Shown one piece after another: positions 36,737 to 50,100 of a stretch of 64,000 nt of DNA. This DNA comes from Sequoia sempervirens (Eukaryota; Streptophyta; Pinopsida; Cupressales; Cupressaceae), in assembly GCA_007258455.2 (NCBI GenBank), contig VDFB02047230.1, forward strand, positions 153,871,797 through 153,935,796, in the 5' to 3' direction. The notes under the pieces are model-generated. The model saw nothing but the letters and a program-made list of their open reading frames with translations, was not told the DNA's origin and did no database searches. Position numbers and translations under genes: made by a program. Position 1 is the stretch's first letter, and every line of letters starts with the position of its first letter.

Positions 36737-36985
36737 CTTTAGTTGCCACCATTGATTTAAAATATAATCTAACAAACCTCTTTGTATTTCATGAGGTAAA
36801 ATATACTATGATTTGTAATGTTCATGGGGCTCGAAATTGTTTTTGGATCATTGATCTCAATGGATATCAACAATCTAAAATAAATTTTGGGCCCCATGAG
36901 AATTACAAGCTATGGATACATTTTACCTCATGAAATATAATAAGATCAAATAGATTATATTTTAAATAAATGGTAGCAACTAAAT
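36737..36985. mobile_element. MITE-like foldback element, copy 3
   Basis: Inverted-arm counterpart of 5204-5453, with the same terminal motif (TTTAGTTGCCACCATTG) and centre. Confidence 0.6.
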
Positions 36986-39501
36986 ATTATAGATTCTACC
37001 CCTTAAACCCATCAATGCTTTCCACTCTCAGACCCCTCCTTTTCCATAAGAATTATATTTTATTAAATTAGAAGGATTCACTATCGCAATTAATAAATTT
37101 TCCTATTATTTACCAAGATTTACGAGTATTTTCTAAAAAACATTACTGATGTAAAAAATCACCAATAAAATTAATATTTTTTTAAAAAAAAAGAAAGATT
37201 TGCCAATAGAAATTAATTATTTTTTGTAAAAAATGAAACATTTGCTAGTAATTTATATCTTTTTTGGGGGAGGTTTCTTAAAGTTATCCCTAATTTCTAA
37301 AGATCTTGGATCTATGTGAAGATTTTATAAGTGGAAACAAGACCTACATGACAAAAAAATAACCCTAGAGTTACAAATTTATAGCTATAAATATTAGGAT
37401 CACCTTACTTAGATGAAGTAGCATCCCACTAGACTAAAATAATTTCATGGGACCAGTGAAAAACCCTTTAATAACTCCCAAATTCACCTATAAGCATATT
37501 TTAGACTTGCACATCTTATTTCTAGTGACAAATTTCATTAATACCAAGTGTGCACATTTCTTTTTTGTATTTTCTTTCCAATATTATTTTATATTTGTAT
37601 TTCCTAGTTTTATGACACAATCTCACTTCCTAGCTTACTTCCTAGCTTATTGTACTAGTTGTTGATAGATTAATGTTGTAGTATATGTCTAAATATATTT
37701 TTGCATTTTAGGCTTAATATCTGACTTACCTTATTAATTAGTAGAAAAAATAAAACCAACTCTTTCTTAGGAATAACTTATATTTGATATTTCAAATGTA
37801 CAAGATTGTGCTCAAATCATATGCTCTTTCTTGAGAAATGCTCCCCATTATGTTTTGTTATGCATTGTAGAAGATTGTGTGAAGCTAATGATGAATTATG
37901 AATTGATGCATGTGGTTGTGCTTAGATTATTTTCTCTTTCTTGAGGAGCTATGGTTTTATATTATGTTTTCATGTACTTACAAGTGATGACATAAAAACA
38001 GAGTGTGATTAACTATATAGACATAAAATTGGGTTGAACTAATTAGATGATGCAATTCGACCTAACTATGCTTATCTTCTAATGAGTTGTTCATATGGGT
38101 GTTGCGACAATAGTGTGTCTCACTTTTGGGACATGTTGAATTTTTCTTGAAATCATTTTTTATAGAAAAACTAATGATTTAAGCCTTGAGAGGTTCTATA
38201 TAAAGGGTTTTAATTGAAGAGGGATAGATAAGACTCCCTTAGATCAAACCCCCTTGAATAAAACCCCTCTAATATTAAATCATACCCATAATGGAGTCTC
38301 CTTCACACCTATCAAAATGTTGGCAAAAAAATACTTTTATTTACCTTTTGAGGGATTAAATAACATCATTTAGAAATTATATTTTGCAAGATTGTAGCCC
38401 TCGAAATGAGTTTTTTAACGAGTATAGTTTTGATATGTTTTCATTTTATCAATGTATTTAATTTTCAATTTTTACTAAACATAGGTTTTTCTCCCAAACA
38501 TCAAGCTCTTCATTTTGTAGAGTTAGAAAAAGAGTAAACCATTGTACAAAAAATTCAAAAAAAAAACCTTTTCCCTAGGCATTGATGTCCTTGTTTCACA
38601 AAAAAAAAATGACTTTAGACATATACACAAGTTAGGTTTGACAAAACACATGTATGTCCAAATTATAGTGACTTCAAAAATTAATTAAAAAAATATGGAA
38701 CAAAAAATTATTAAAAAATATTCTTGCCCAAGATATTGATGTTGAGAATCTATATTTCAAAATTTAGAATTTTATCCTTTATAGAAAAAGAGTTATGTTG
38801 GATGACACAAATGTTACTTTCTAAAAATGTTGCTTTTTGTTTAAAACTAGTGATTAAAGGATATTTTGAAAGATTCATGATTTATTTTGTATGTATATGT
38901 ATAGAAAACCCCAACACGATAACCACCTTCACTATTTGCATAAAAATATAATTAGTCACAATAATATAATAAATCTCTTGGCTAATCTTTATACACATGC
39001 AGACATTAATAACCACATCTAAAACACTTTTACAATTTACATGAATTAGAGAATCCCTATATATTTCACTCACCTATTAAACATAAAAATATACAACATA
39101 CTTGCAACAAATAAAGTTAGAGCACATGTTAAATTCTTTAAAAAAAAAAGACATGAAGGGAAATATGAGTACACATACAACTAGACAAAAATAAGAAATG
39201 CCATGATAATTTCATTTCTTTCTTTCAATCTATTAAAATTTATAAACTAGCATCAAGCAAACAAAATACAACTAAAGCTTTACCTTCGATTTAAAAGATG
39301 TGCAAAAAAAATGTCATTGATAATTTATTTTTCTTCTTCTCATTCCATAAACGTGTCTAAACTTAACAATTTTTTTAAACATGATAGTTTTTCTAGTAAA
39401 ATTTAGTAACTCATATTTCATGAGTAGCGGTTCACATGGGCTCATTTCTTATGAGAATGAATGATCTACTTAGTTCATTACATCCAAGTGATGTACAGGA
39501 G

Positions 39502-39591
39502 GATAGAACATTGGGACTTCCCAAGAGGTCATCCTAGTATATTCCAAATCAAGCATGTTTAACCATGTAGTTTCTCCCAAAAGCAGGTCTA
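39502..39591 (-). pseudogene. 5S rRNA-derived segment, copy 2
   Basis: Minus-strand counterpart of copy 1 with the same box A-like and box C-like features (on the plus strand GGGACTTCCCAAGAGGTCAT and CAAGCATGTTTAACCATG). Diverged and not functional. Confidence 0.7.
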
Positions 39592-40694
39592 CTTAACTTG
39601 CTTACTCATTTGCAAAACCTTCAAAAATATTGTGCCTTATAAACCATTCATTATAGAGCCCCTTTAACTCATCATAATTTAACACGATAAAAAATACCTC
39701 CTACTTATCAAGAAATGTATTGCTAAAGAAAATCAAACTCACAAATAGCATTGCAATTCTATCGTCTTTATTTAATTTGTCTTGTCATTATCATAGTTCG
39801 TCATATTGATTTGTTCTTTTACCAAATCCATTGTACAGAAAATCTACTAAATAAATAAATAACCTACTACTCAACACATTGATTGAAAAACTCGCACCAA
39901 CAACAATTGAAAAGCTCATACCTACAATAATAACTATTTAGTTAATCTAGAAACATTATCTCTGACTATTATAAATATCAGTGTGAACTTGTCCAACGTC
40001 CAGTCCTATCTCTAATTTTCTATGATTGACTTGGAAATAATTTACTTGAGATAACTCAGAAGTGGACATCCCTACGTTATAATGAATGGACAGACGCTGT
40101 CCGAAAAGCCTACTGACAAGATCCGTCCTTAATTTTATTCAAGGAAAAGTCAGGGTGCACTACATTTCCAAAAGCAGATTTATGCCTGAGTTTCATCATA
40201 ATTACAAAGAATATCTGACAAGACAGAAGTTGCACCTCCCTAACAAAAATCCATTTGCAGGCTGTAGGATTATAGGCTCTTTCTGGCAAACGGATAGATC
40301 TACAAAATTGACTCTGAGTCATTTGTTCGCCACTTCTGCTTTCGTATAATAAAGTCATTATGGTCACTCTCTCTTCTATCATTCACTTGATTTCTGCAGG
40401 AAGTGGGACCGTGTGTCACATGGCTCTTCTGTCTTCACATGCATTCTGAACTAAATGGGTCCACCTCTCACATCATTCTCTGCATTTCTTCAACACTTTC
40501 AAACAAACATCATAACCACTGACTTCCTATGCGGAATGGGTCCTTCCACGTGGTTTCGTATTTGCTACGCAAAAACAACCAAACCTTCTTCTATTTTTCA
40601 CGCGGTATCGTACCCCGCAAATACACATATTGTTCAGTTCGTGTTTTACACTCTACTTTTCTTTGTTCAAGTTGTACACAAGACTTCTTTCGGC

Positions 40695-41148
40695 TGATAA
40701 GTAGGAGGTATTTTTCCACAGCGTGTCAAATTATGATATTGCTATCAGGATTCAACCGTGTAGTTTCGAGTCAAACTCATTGACCCATGTTTCATGAGTA
40801 GTGGTTCACCAAGAACCCATCTCTCATGATATCGAATGGTCCACTTAGCACTCATTGCATCTAGGTGATGCTCACAGAGGTGAAGCACTGGTCCGTCTCG
40901 GGAGGTCACCCATCCAGTACTCGGCTCAAATTAACCCGGATAGTTTTTCTCAAGGTTAGCCGGCTTGAATTGTTACCCCATTTGCAAAACCCCGGCCAAG
41001 TGTTGTGCCTTATGAACCATTCATAATAGAGCCCCTTTAGCTCATCAATTGATAAGTAGGAGGTATTTTTCCACAGCGTGTCAAATTATGATATTGCTAT
41101 CAGGATTCAACCGTGTAGTTTCGAGTCAAACTCATTGACCCATGTTTC
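40695..41148. mobile_element. 5S-bearing insertion with identical 99-bp direct repeats
   Basis: The 99-bp blocks 40695-40793 and 41050-41148 are identical by eye and enclose 256 bp with a 5S-like segment on the minus strand. TTTCGGCTG flanks the unit on both sides (40688-40696 and 41149-41157), while the other family copies have it once, consistent with a 9-bp target duplication. The repeats begin TGATAAGTAGGAGG, like the sequence next to 5S in the older copies, but in the opposite orientation relative to 5S. Repeat identity implies a recent event. A TRIM-like element or a duplication by repair are both possible; the repeats do not end in CA as LTRs should. Confidence 0.6.
40876..40971 (-). 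pseudogene. 5S rRNA-derived segment, copy 3 (closest to 5S at the 3' side)
   Basis: On the minus strand it reads ACTGGATGGGTGACCTCCCG, almost the plant 5S box C region including the GGG lost in other copies, preceded by a GGTTAATTTGAGCCGAGTA stretch where box A and the intermediate element should be. A full 5S length is not present. Confidence 0.75.
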
Positions 41149-41756
41149 TTTCGGCTGTTAAAAAATTTGATTTTATTAAAAATATTAATGCGGTTAATTT
41201 TTCACCATGGTGAATTGCTGGTGAATTTTACTTGGCAATGAATTTTTCACCACGGTGAATTGCTAGGGATGAATTTTCTGTCAATGAATTGTTGGCGGTG
41301 AGTTTTCCGTATGCCCTACGTATTTTATCATATCTTCATCACTTCTACAAATACTTGCCTCTTATAAAACCTGCCCACTAGGATGGTCATTCAAATCCTC
41401 GCCTATCTTCTTTTCAGGTGATTGATTGTCAGCTCTTGCTAATAATTTATTTCCTCTGCATGACTTATTCATGAGATGGGAACATGGACTCTGTATGGGT
41501 TTCTAGGATTGAATTGAGGTAACATGTTACCTATATTGTCATGGGGCTAGACCGATGCATAGATCAAATGCACCTTTTCTACTCTAAGAGGTATATCTCG
41601 CGCGACATTGCTCAACACTACTTGCGACTCCCTTACGAACAAGCCCTTTCCTATTCATAGATTACGCCTTTTAACCAGTGACTCCTCCTTTTATGAGGCA
41701 CTCGACTTTTACAAGTGCAATGCAGAATTTTGCACCTATGAGCTACTAGGAGCTCT

Positions 41757-42409
41757 TTGACTTGCATGTTCTGAACACGACTCACTTTGTTCACCTTCCT
41801 AAACATTTTTGCACATTGGTACAGACTTGGTGATTCCACCAAGTGCTTCATCCTTGTGTCCCCCATAAGACGACAAATTACTAGTCTCGTTCACCTTCAA
41901 CTCTGAGTTCGCCCTTCATGTAGACATGCTCTTGGAGCACTTCTGGATCCAACACCAAACTCACGATGAGTTCCTTCTACTCTTTGGGGAGGTTTACTCC
42001 GATGAGTAACTCTCGCTTGCACCATTGAGCCCATGATCCTGGATCACCTAGTCCAATGACTTCACTTGGACTGTGCAACTCCATCTCCATAGACACCAAC
42101 TCGGCTCTGCAAGTTCTTGTGGCATTATGTTACACCATGTAACCTTTGTTGAGACCTTGCACCAATGATACCGATCTGAGTATCTGGGACTCCTTCCTTG
42201 CTACCCCATTCCTAGTTTGAACAACTTCACTGGCATCCATCCTTGCACGTATTCTACACCATACTGACAAGTATGCCCCTTGAGTTCAAACCCTATGGTC
42301 CTGTTGAGGAGGATTGGATTTACCTCAACAGTATGTCGACACTCCTCCACCTGGTGGTGCCCATGTGTTCGGGACATTAGGTTCACCACCAAACCCCTCA
42401 CATCATAAC
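41757..42409 (-). pseudogene. Decayed retroelement interior, minus strand (copy A)
   Basis: More GC-balanced than its surroundings and duplicated at 45893-46871. The minus strand has frames of 66-72 residues (41651-41866, 42201-42401) without recognisable domains. The style resembles the 50939-53820 region, so it is probably an internal or LTR part of a gypsy-like element. Identity unknown. Confidence 0.35.
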
Positions 42410-43639
42410 TGTTGGGAATAAGATGCCATTTAATTGCAATCCTAAATATATTTCATGTATCTCCTAAGTCCTTGGAAAGTGAACATTTCCCAACACTAGG
42501 ATTAGAAAGAGATTAAATTCGAATGAAATGAACATGTAAATTAACATTTGTAATTATTCCTAAATGATAGGAACATGTGGGGGCGTCCAAGAAGAGCTCC
42601 TAAAAAATAGGAGCACATGGGGCACCCACATGGAAGGTGGGACTCACCTTGCTTTAGTTAACTATTTGGAGGATTGATAACTCTTATGTAATGCATATGT
42701 GGCTCCTACAAAATAGGGATTGATATTTACATGAGTGGAGTGGCACTATCAGTTCAGTTCAGTTATGGTCCAATTATCATCAGTTGCATGTAGTTAGTTT
42801 GAGTTACATGCTAGTTGACTTGAGTTGCATGACTAATGACTTCATTTGCATGACAGATAACATGTGGATACTTTCAATTAAGTGGGGATGATCAATCATG
42901 CATAATGTTTGCATGAATTGGTGGAGAGATATGTTTTAGTTAGCTTAGATTGACTTGGACCCACCTTGGGCGTCCAAATTGTCATCTTTCAGTTAACACT
43001 TTTTGCATGAGAAGATATTTACAAGGCTTAGTTAAGTGGGCCCATTCTTGGATGCCAACTTTGAGGTGATGCTTGCAAGACATTGTCTTGACCAACGATC
43101 TGTTAAGTGTTTAGTTTGGGGCACCTAAATTGAGGAGACTTTGGTTTTGACTTCATGTTATAGTGTGGAACTCTACTTGCCCAATCTAGGCATAAATATT
43201 TGTGAGGAGCTTTATGCTCTTGTAATTGACAACTCTTAGAAGTTTACAATGTTCATAATTGTCTATTTATTGCAGCAAGTGTATGAGAGTTCAAAGAGAG
43301 AGAGTTTGCTACAGGATAGCAGGTTGAGCTTGTGCACGTGTGAGGGTTTGAAGCATGGCATGGGATGTGTGGATTCATGCTTGGTCACATGGAATGCATG
43401 GATAAATTGCAATAGGTGTATGAGAGTTTATTGCAAGTTGTGAAAAAAGATTATTGAAGGCAAGGAAGCATATCAATCAAAGATTGATACAGTATTATTG
43501 TAATCTTGTTCTAAGGTTAAATAATATAAGTACTATTGATTTTGGTGGAGTTTTTTCCTGAAAGGGTTTCTCCACATATATGTTGTGTCACTTCTATCTC
43601 CTTGTCTCATTCTTCTACAATCTTCTGTCTCTTTCTACA
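42410..43639 (+). repeat. Copia-type LTR with adjoining PBS (copy A)
   Basis: Starts TGTTGGGAATAAGATGCC and ends TTTCTACA; directly after comes ATTGGTA, the first part of a tRNA-Met PBS, now decayed (43640-43653). A T-rich transcribed-leader-like stretch precedes the end (43545-43639). The same LTR start is found at 46872 in copy B, so it inserted before the tandem duplication. Only one LTR per copy is seen. Confidence 0.6.
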
Positions 43640-43742
43640 ATTGGTAAAATTGATCTAAATAGATTAATCATACATAAAGAATTGTGACAAAGAACACTTA
43701 ATTAAATCTACAATCTCATAGTTTTACAAGTTTTAAGCTACA

Positions 43743-43908
43743 ATATTAACTTTGTATTCAACATGGCTAGGGAAAAAATGAGATCCTTGCTCACTCCTAA
43801 AGACTATGAAGACCAGCTAAGCCACTGTGGGACTCTAGGCGGGAGCTACTTCTGTTTCACTCCTAGAAGGAAGAGTTTGAGGAGCACATTGTGAGTGTCC
43901 TGCTGTGA
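43743..43908 (+). pseudogene. Gag-like start after copia-type LTR
   Basis: About 100 bp after the PBS an ATG near 43764 opens a short lysine/arginine-rich frame (MAREKMRSLLTPKDYEDQLS) that continues into a segment shared with copy B (GGSYFCFTPRRKSLRSTL) and stops. The position fits a retroelement gag start; no domain is recognised. Confidence 0.25.
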
Positions 43909-44659
43909 ACTCTCAATGCAATGCATCGGTGCCTTTGTGGTGTGACGCAATGGTGCAGCCCTATATTGCTCACCATTCAAACAACCATATATCCCTATAT
44001 AAGCTATTGTTTAAAACTAGTGATTAAAGGATATTTTGAAAGATTCATGATTTATTTTGTATGTATATGTATAGAAAACCCCAACACAATAACCTTCTTC
44101 ACTATTTGCATAAAAATATAACTAGTCACAATAATATAATAAATCTCTTGCCTAATATTTATACATATGCAGACATTAATAACCACATCTAAAACACTTT
44201 TACAATTTACATGAATTAGAGAATCCCTATATATTTCACTCACCTATTAAACCTAAAAATATACAACATACTTGCAACAAATAAAGTTGGAGTACATGTT
44301 AAATTCTTTTAAAAGAAAAAGACATGAAGGGGATATATGAGTACACATACAACTAGACAAAAATAAGAAATGTCATGATAATTTCATTTCTTTCTTTCAA
44401 TCTATTAAAATTTATAAACTAGCATCAAGCAAACAAAATACAACTAAAGCTTTACCTTTGATTTAAAAGATGTGAAAAAAAATGTCATTGATAATTTATT
44501 TTTCTTCGTGTCTAAACTTAACAATTTTTTTAAACATGATAGTTTTTTTAGTAAAATTTATTGACTTATATTTCATGAGTAGCGGTTCAAATGGACCCAT
44601 TTCTTATGAGAATGAATGATCTACTTAGTATTCATTACATCCAAGTGATGTACAAGAGG

Positions 44660-44748
44660 ATAGAACATTGGGACTTCCCAAGAGGTCATCCTAGTATATT
44701 CCAACTCGAGCATGTTTAACCATGTAGTTTCTCCCAAAAGCAGGTCTA
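44660..44748 (-). pseudogene. 5S rRNA-derived segment, copy 4
   Basis: Tandem-duplicate of copy 2 (39502-39591), with the same box A-like and box C-like motifs and a few base changes. Confidence 0.7.
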
Positions 44749-46871
44749 CTTAACTTGCTTACTCATTTGCAAAACCTTCAAAAATATCGTGCCTTATAAA
44801 CCATTCATTATTTAGCCCCCTTAACTCATCATAATTTAACACGATAAAAAATACCTCCTACTTATCAAGAAATGTATTGCTAAAGAAAATCAAACTCACA
44901 AATAAATTAATTTTAGGCATTGCAATTCTCTTGTCTTTATTTAATTTGTCTTGTCATTATCACAGCTCATCATATTGATTTGTTCTTTTACCAAATCAAC
45001 TGTACAGACAATCTACTAAATAAATACCTTGATAACCTACTACTCACACATTGATTGAAAAACTCCACCAACAAAAATTGAAAAGCTCATACCTACAATA
45101 ATAACTACTCAATTAATCTAGAAACATTATCTCTGACTATTATAAATATCAGTGTGAACCTGTCCAACATCCGGTCCTATCTCTCATTGTCTATGATTGA
45201 CTTGGAAATAATTTATTTGAGATAACTCGGAAGTGGACATCGCTACGTTATAATGAATGGACAGACGTTGTCCAAAAAGCCTACTAATCCGTCATTGATA
45301 ATCGTGAATAGAAAACACAAGATCCGTCCTTAATTTTATTCAAGTAAAAGTTAGGGTGCATTACATTTCCAAAAGCAGATTTCTGCCTGAGTTTCATCAT
45401 AATTACAAAGAATATCTGACAAGACAGAAGTTGCACCTCCCTAACAAAAATCCATTTGCAGGCTGTAGGTTTATAGGCTCTATCTAGGAAACGGGTAGAT
45501 CTACAAAATTGACTCTGAGCCATTTGTTCGCCACTTTTGCTTTCGTATATTACACGATAGTTGGGGGCGTAAAGTCATTAAAGTCATTACAGTCACTCTC
45601 TCTCCCGTTTCTTGCTTTTCGAACGAAGTGCCCACTCTGACACCTCTTCTGCCATTCACTTGATTTCTGCAGGAAGTGGGACCACGTGTCACATGGCTCT
45701 TCTGTCTTCACATGCATTTTGAACTAAATGGGTCCACCTCTCACATCATTCTCTGCATTTCTTCCACACTTTCAGACAAACATCATAACCACTGCCTTTC
45801 CTGTGCGAAATGGGTCCTTCCACGTGGTTTCGTATTTGCTACGCAAAAACCACCAAACCTTTTTTATTTTTCACGCGGTTTCATATGGGCTTGCATGTTC
45901 TGAACACGACTCACTTTGTTCACCTTCCTAAACATTGTTGCACCCTAGCACAAACTTGGTGATTCCACCGAGTGCTTCATCCTTGTGTCCCCCATAAGAC
46001 GACAAATTATTAGTCTCTTCACCTTGAACTCTGAGTTCGCCCTTCACGTAGACATGCTCTTGGAGCACTTCCGGATCCAACACCAAGCTCACGATGAGTT
46101 CCTTCTGCTCTTTGGGGAGGTTGATTCCGATGAGTAACTCTCACTTGCACCATTGAGCCCATGATCGTGGATCACCTAGTCCAATGACTTCACTTGGACT
46201 GTGTAACTCCATCTCCATAGACACCAACTCGACTTTGCAAGTTCTTGCAGCGTTATGTTACACCATGTAACCTTTGTTGAGACCTTGCACCAATGATACC
46301 AATTCAAGTATCTAGGACTCCTTCCTTGCTACCACATTCCTAGGTTGAACAACTTCACTGGGATCCATCCTTGCACATATTCTACACCATATTGACGAGT
46401 CTGCCTCTTGAGTTCAAACCCTATGGTCCTATTGAGGAGGATTGGATCTACCTCAAGAGTATGCTGACACTCCTCCACTTGATGGTGCCCATGTGTGCCC
46501 TACATGACATGATCTAGCACTCTTTACGGGGAGTGCACTTGGTGCGGCTCCTCGACTTTGCACCCTAATGCTGAGACGCAGCCCTACTCCATTGTCATAC
46601 TCACGTGAAATTCCTTGCTAGAACTCCCCTACTAGTTCCACGATTTGCTTAACACTGCTAGAATGTGCTTGGCCATCCTAGGCTTAATCTGCCGACTCGA
46701 ATTCATAGCTCGCCCAACCTTGTGTTCCTCTTTTTACCCCGTCGCTATGGGATGAGTTCCAACATCCAGTTCCCTCGGTGACACACCTTGGAACTATCTC
46801 ATGTTGGCCCTATTATTGTATTCATAGGGTTCGAGACGTTAGGTTCACCACCAAACCCCTCACATCATGAC

Positions 46872-47181
46872 TGTTGGGAATAGGATGCCATTTAATTACA
46901 ATCCTAAACATACTTCATGTATCTTCTAAGTCCTTGGAGAGTGTTCTCCAACACTAGGATTAGAAAGAGATTAAATTCGAATGAAATGAACATGTAAATT
47001 GACATTTGTAATTATTCCTAAATGATAGGAACATGTGGGGGCATCGAAGAAGAGCTCCTACAAAATAGGAGAACATGGGGCAGCCACATGGAAGGTGGGA
47101 CCCACCTTGCTTCGGTTAACTATTTGGAGGATTGATAACTCTTATGTAATCCATGTCTTGTTCCTACAAAATAAGGATTGA
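46872..47181 (+). repeat. 5' part of the copia-type LTR (copy B)
   Basis: Begins TGTTGGGAATAGGATGCC and matches 42410 onward. It is interrupted at 47187 by the solo LTR and resumes at 50663-50762, where a deletion removes the LTR end and PBS seen in copy A. Confidence 0.65.
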
Positions 47182-47186
47182 TATTT

Positions 47187-50100
47187 TGTCACGTCTCATA
47201 CTTTGATGCTATTTTGACCATGACTTACTTTGACGCTATTTTGACCATGACTTATTTTGATAATGTTTGACCGTGACTTTATGGGATTTAATATACGAAT
47301 TATGATACTATGCTTTGATGTATGGGAATGTAGAAAAATAATTGTTTTCTTTCAAGAATTATGAGTGCATTTATATAAAATAGGAATGTTGATTTAATTT
47401 TTAAATTTACGTTTCTACAATGGTTACTAATACACTTTTGTTTTTGCACGCCTGAGTGCATTTGAGTGGCAGGTGATCGAAGGCCAAGGTGATTGACGAC
47501 CAAGAGTGTGATTGAGGGAAAGAAGGTTAGCCGGACAGGGTAAAAGAGGAGAAGCTCTCGATTACGCACACACCACTTAAATCATGTAGCTGCATTAGGT
47601 CATATCTATTTTTCAATGTGATTGCATGAAAATGATAGCATAGCAAATCTAAATTACGGTTTAATTAACCTTAGAAAATGTGAAAATAATATGGCTTATT
47701 CTATTTTAATTATTCCTCATTTATATTTGATCAACAAAAGGAAAAATCTGTTTTAAAAGAAATATAATTAAAAATAAAACAAAATAAATAAAAGAATAAA
47801 TATTGTGTTTTGCATAAATGAAATTTTAATTATAAATAAAACAAAATAAATAAAAGAATAAGAATATTGTATTTTGCATAAATGAAATCATAGATTTGCA
47901 TAAAAAGGGATATATATTTCTGTTTTGGTATATGATTAATTTTCCAAAAGAATGAAGAATGAACAGCCCGAGAGAACATTGGGCTCTGGAAATTATGTCT
48001 TAAAACCAACAATGCAGTTGGCATGTGGCAAACCTTAGAAATTGCATGAGAACTATATCTGTCATCTGGGAATTTTATGCATGATCCTCGAAAAGAGGAA
48101 GACAGCTTTAAGAAAGAAAAGAGGACTTCGATTGAGTCATATCCGAGAGCTCTGGAGTAGAGGCGAAGAAGGTATTGCTGGGCATCTGCACTGGAAGCAA
48201 AATTTTCTAGGTTCTTTTCATGCTTTGCCTTCTTTTAATTTAAAATCTGCAGTAAGGAAATGGAAGGAATGAATTGTTTTATTCCATGATATGAGTACAA
48301 ACAACTGAGAAATCTTTCCAATTTCATTTTTGAATCTGGGTAATAGCTTGCTTCTCTTTGTGGCAATATAGAATACACATTCTTTTCTTCAGAATTAGGG
48401 TTTTCATTCTGTTGCAATTTTGCATTTTATTAAAAAGATCTCAAGTGTAATTGCAATTATATATATATATCTACATTTTTGGTCTGCATAAAAAATCTGT
48501 CATCTGAATAAAATCAAAATGTCTTTGAGATAAATTCGAATGCAGTTTATACAGGTAAAAATGTCTTTCTTTATTCTGAGTTTTAAAATTGCTAACCATA
48601 GGAAAGGGGCAAGGGCTTCCCTGAGCCCTTATGTCGCTCAAATGCCAGTAAGGAAACTCATTTCCAGAAAATAGTATGAACTCTGTTAATTATGTGCCAA
48701 ATACAAATTGAAGCAGGAAACTCATTTCCAGAAAATAGTATGAACTCTGTTAATTATGTGCCAAAATACAAATTGAAGCAGGAAACTCATTTCCAAAAAA
48801 TAGTATGAACTCTGTTAATTATACAAAAATACAAGCTGAAATAGGAAAACCATTTTCAGAAAATAGTATGAACTCTGTTAATTATACACAAATACAAGCT
48901 GAAACAGGAAAACCATTTCCAGAAAATAGTATGAACTCTGTTAATTATACACAAATACAAGCTGAAATAGGAAAACCATTTCCAGAAAATAGTATGAACT
49001 CTGTTAATTATACACAAATACAAGCTGAAATAGGAAAACCATTTCCAGAAAATAGTATGAACTCTGTTAATTATACACAAATACAAGCTGAAACAGGAAA
49101 ACCATTTCCAGAAAATAGTATGAACTCTGTTAATTATACACAAATACAAGCTGAAACAGGAAAACCATTTCCAGAAAATAGTATGAACTCTGTTAATTAT
49201 ACACAAATATCTCAGCAATGTTAAACCTGAAACAAGAACAGAAAGGTTTTTGAGAAACCATGTAAACTGGAAAGCATCTTGATTACTTTAACATATACTT
49301 ACTTACAGAAGTATAATCCTGAGTAAAGGAATACAACATAAAATGTGAATGCTAGATTATCTTCCAAACCTCTGAAATTCTGAATAAATTGCACTGTTTC
49401 AGTATACTATTACTACTTTGAAACCTGTATTGAAATTGGGAATTACACTATCAGTCAGCATGAGCTTGGAAAGATTAGAAATGCATACTGAAAACAGAAA
49501 AACACTGTTCCTTTCAAACAAAATTGATTAAATCTTCTTTCTTATAATGCACTGAAAAGTATTAAGACATATATGTTATTCTTTTAAAAAGACAGAGCCT
49601 TTATTCAAAACAGAAAAGGATTACTTACAAAAGAGTAAACGAGATCTTACAACTGAATTTACAAAGGATGTTCTGAAAGTCACATTTGAAATTCTTTTAG
49701 AATTAATTGAATGATTGAAACATGTACGAAAATGCATAATTTTCTGCTTTGGTATTTATTCATACTTCACTATGGTAACTTCCGGGACAGGGTGCCGAAG
49801 GTGGGCAAACAGAGACGGTAGTATTACCTTTTCTAAACTACCATTTACTTGTATTATTTTGCTTGGCCAAGCACTTGTACCATTGAAATAGATGGGTTTA
49901 TTTTAAAAGCCTAGAAATTTATATGTCTCTGCCACCTCCTGTTGCAAGAAATGTGTTTATTTCTCATGTTAGAAATGCATATAGGCATCAGGCACGCATC
50001 GAGAGTTCCCTCCTGTTTTACTGTTTCGGGTTGCTAGGCTCCTTTATGCAGGGCTGGGGATTCCTTCGAGTTAGGAAGGGACCCAGGGAAGTCATGGACT

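Larger units (their letters stand above)
36433..41700 (-). repeat. Right arm of the large inverted repeat
   Basis: Reverse-complement copy of 1-5790, lacking the 839-1723 insertion and the extra tandem units but carrying its own 5S-bearing insertion (40695-41148). It includes one 1.87-kb-type unit, a foldback (36737-36985) and a 5S-derived segment. Its distal end near 41700 pairs with the first bases of the window, so the left arm may extend beyond position 1. Confidence 0.75.
38839..44008. repeat. Tandem duplication, copy A (about 5.17 kb)
   Basis: It begins GTTTAAAACTAGTG and ends CCCTATATAAGCTATT. The same start follows immediately at 44009 and the same end recurs at 50938, so this is a head-to-tail duplication. 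It overlaps the right inverted arm and adds a minus-strand-like retroelement block (41757-42409) and a copia-type LTR (42410-43639). Compared with copy B it keeps 40620-41757 and 42818-43829 but lacks about 330 bp present at 46497-46825. Confidence 0.8.

Noticed and set aside
48649..49208. CRISPR array
   Set aside because: Repeats are contiguous without variable spacers, and the setting is a eukaryotic retroelement.
48805..49224. 139-residue repeat protein
   Set aside because: Explained by a 63-bp minisatellite inside an LTR; an equally open frame exists on the opposite strand.
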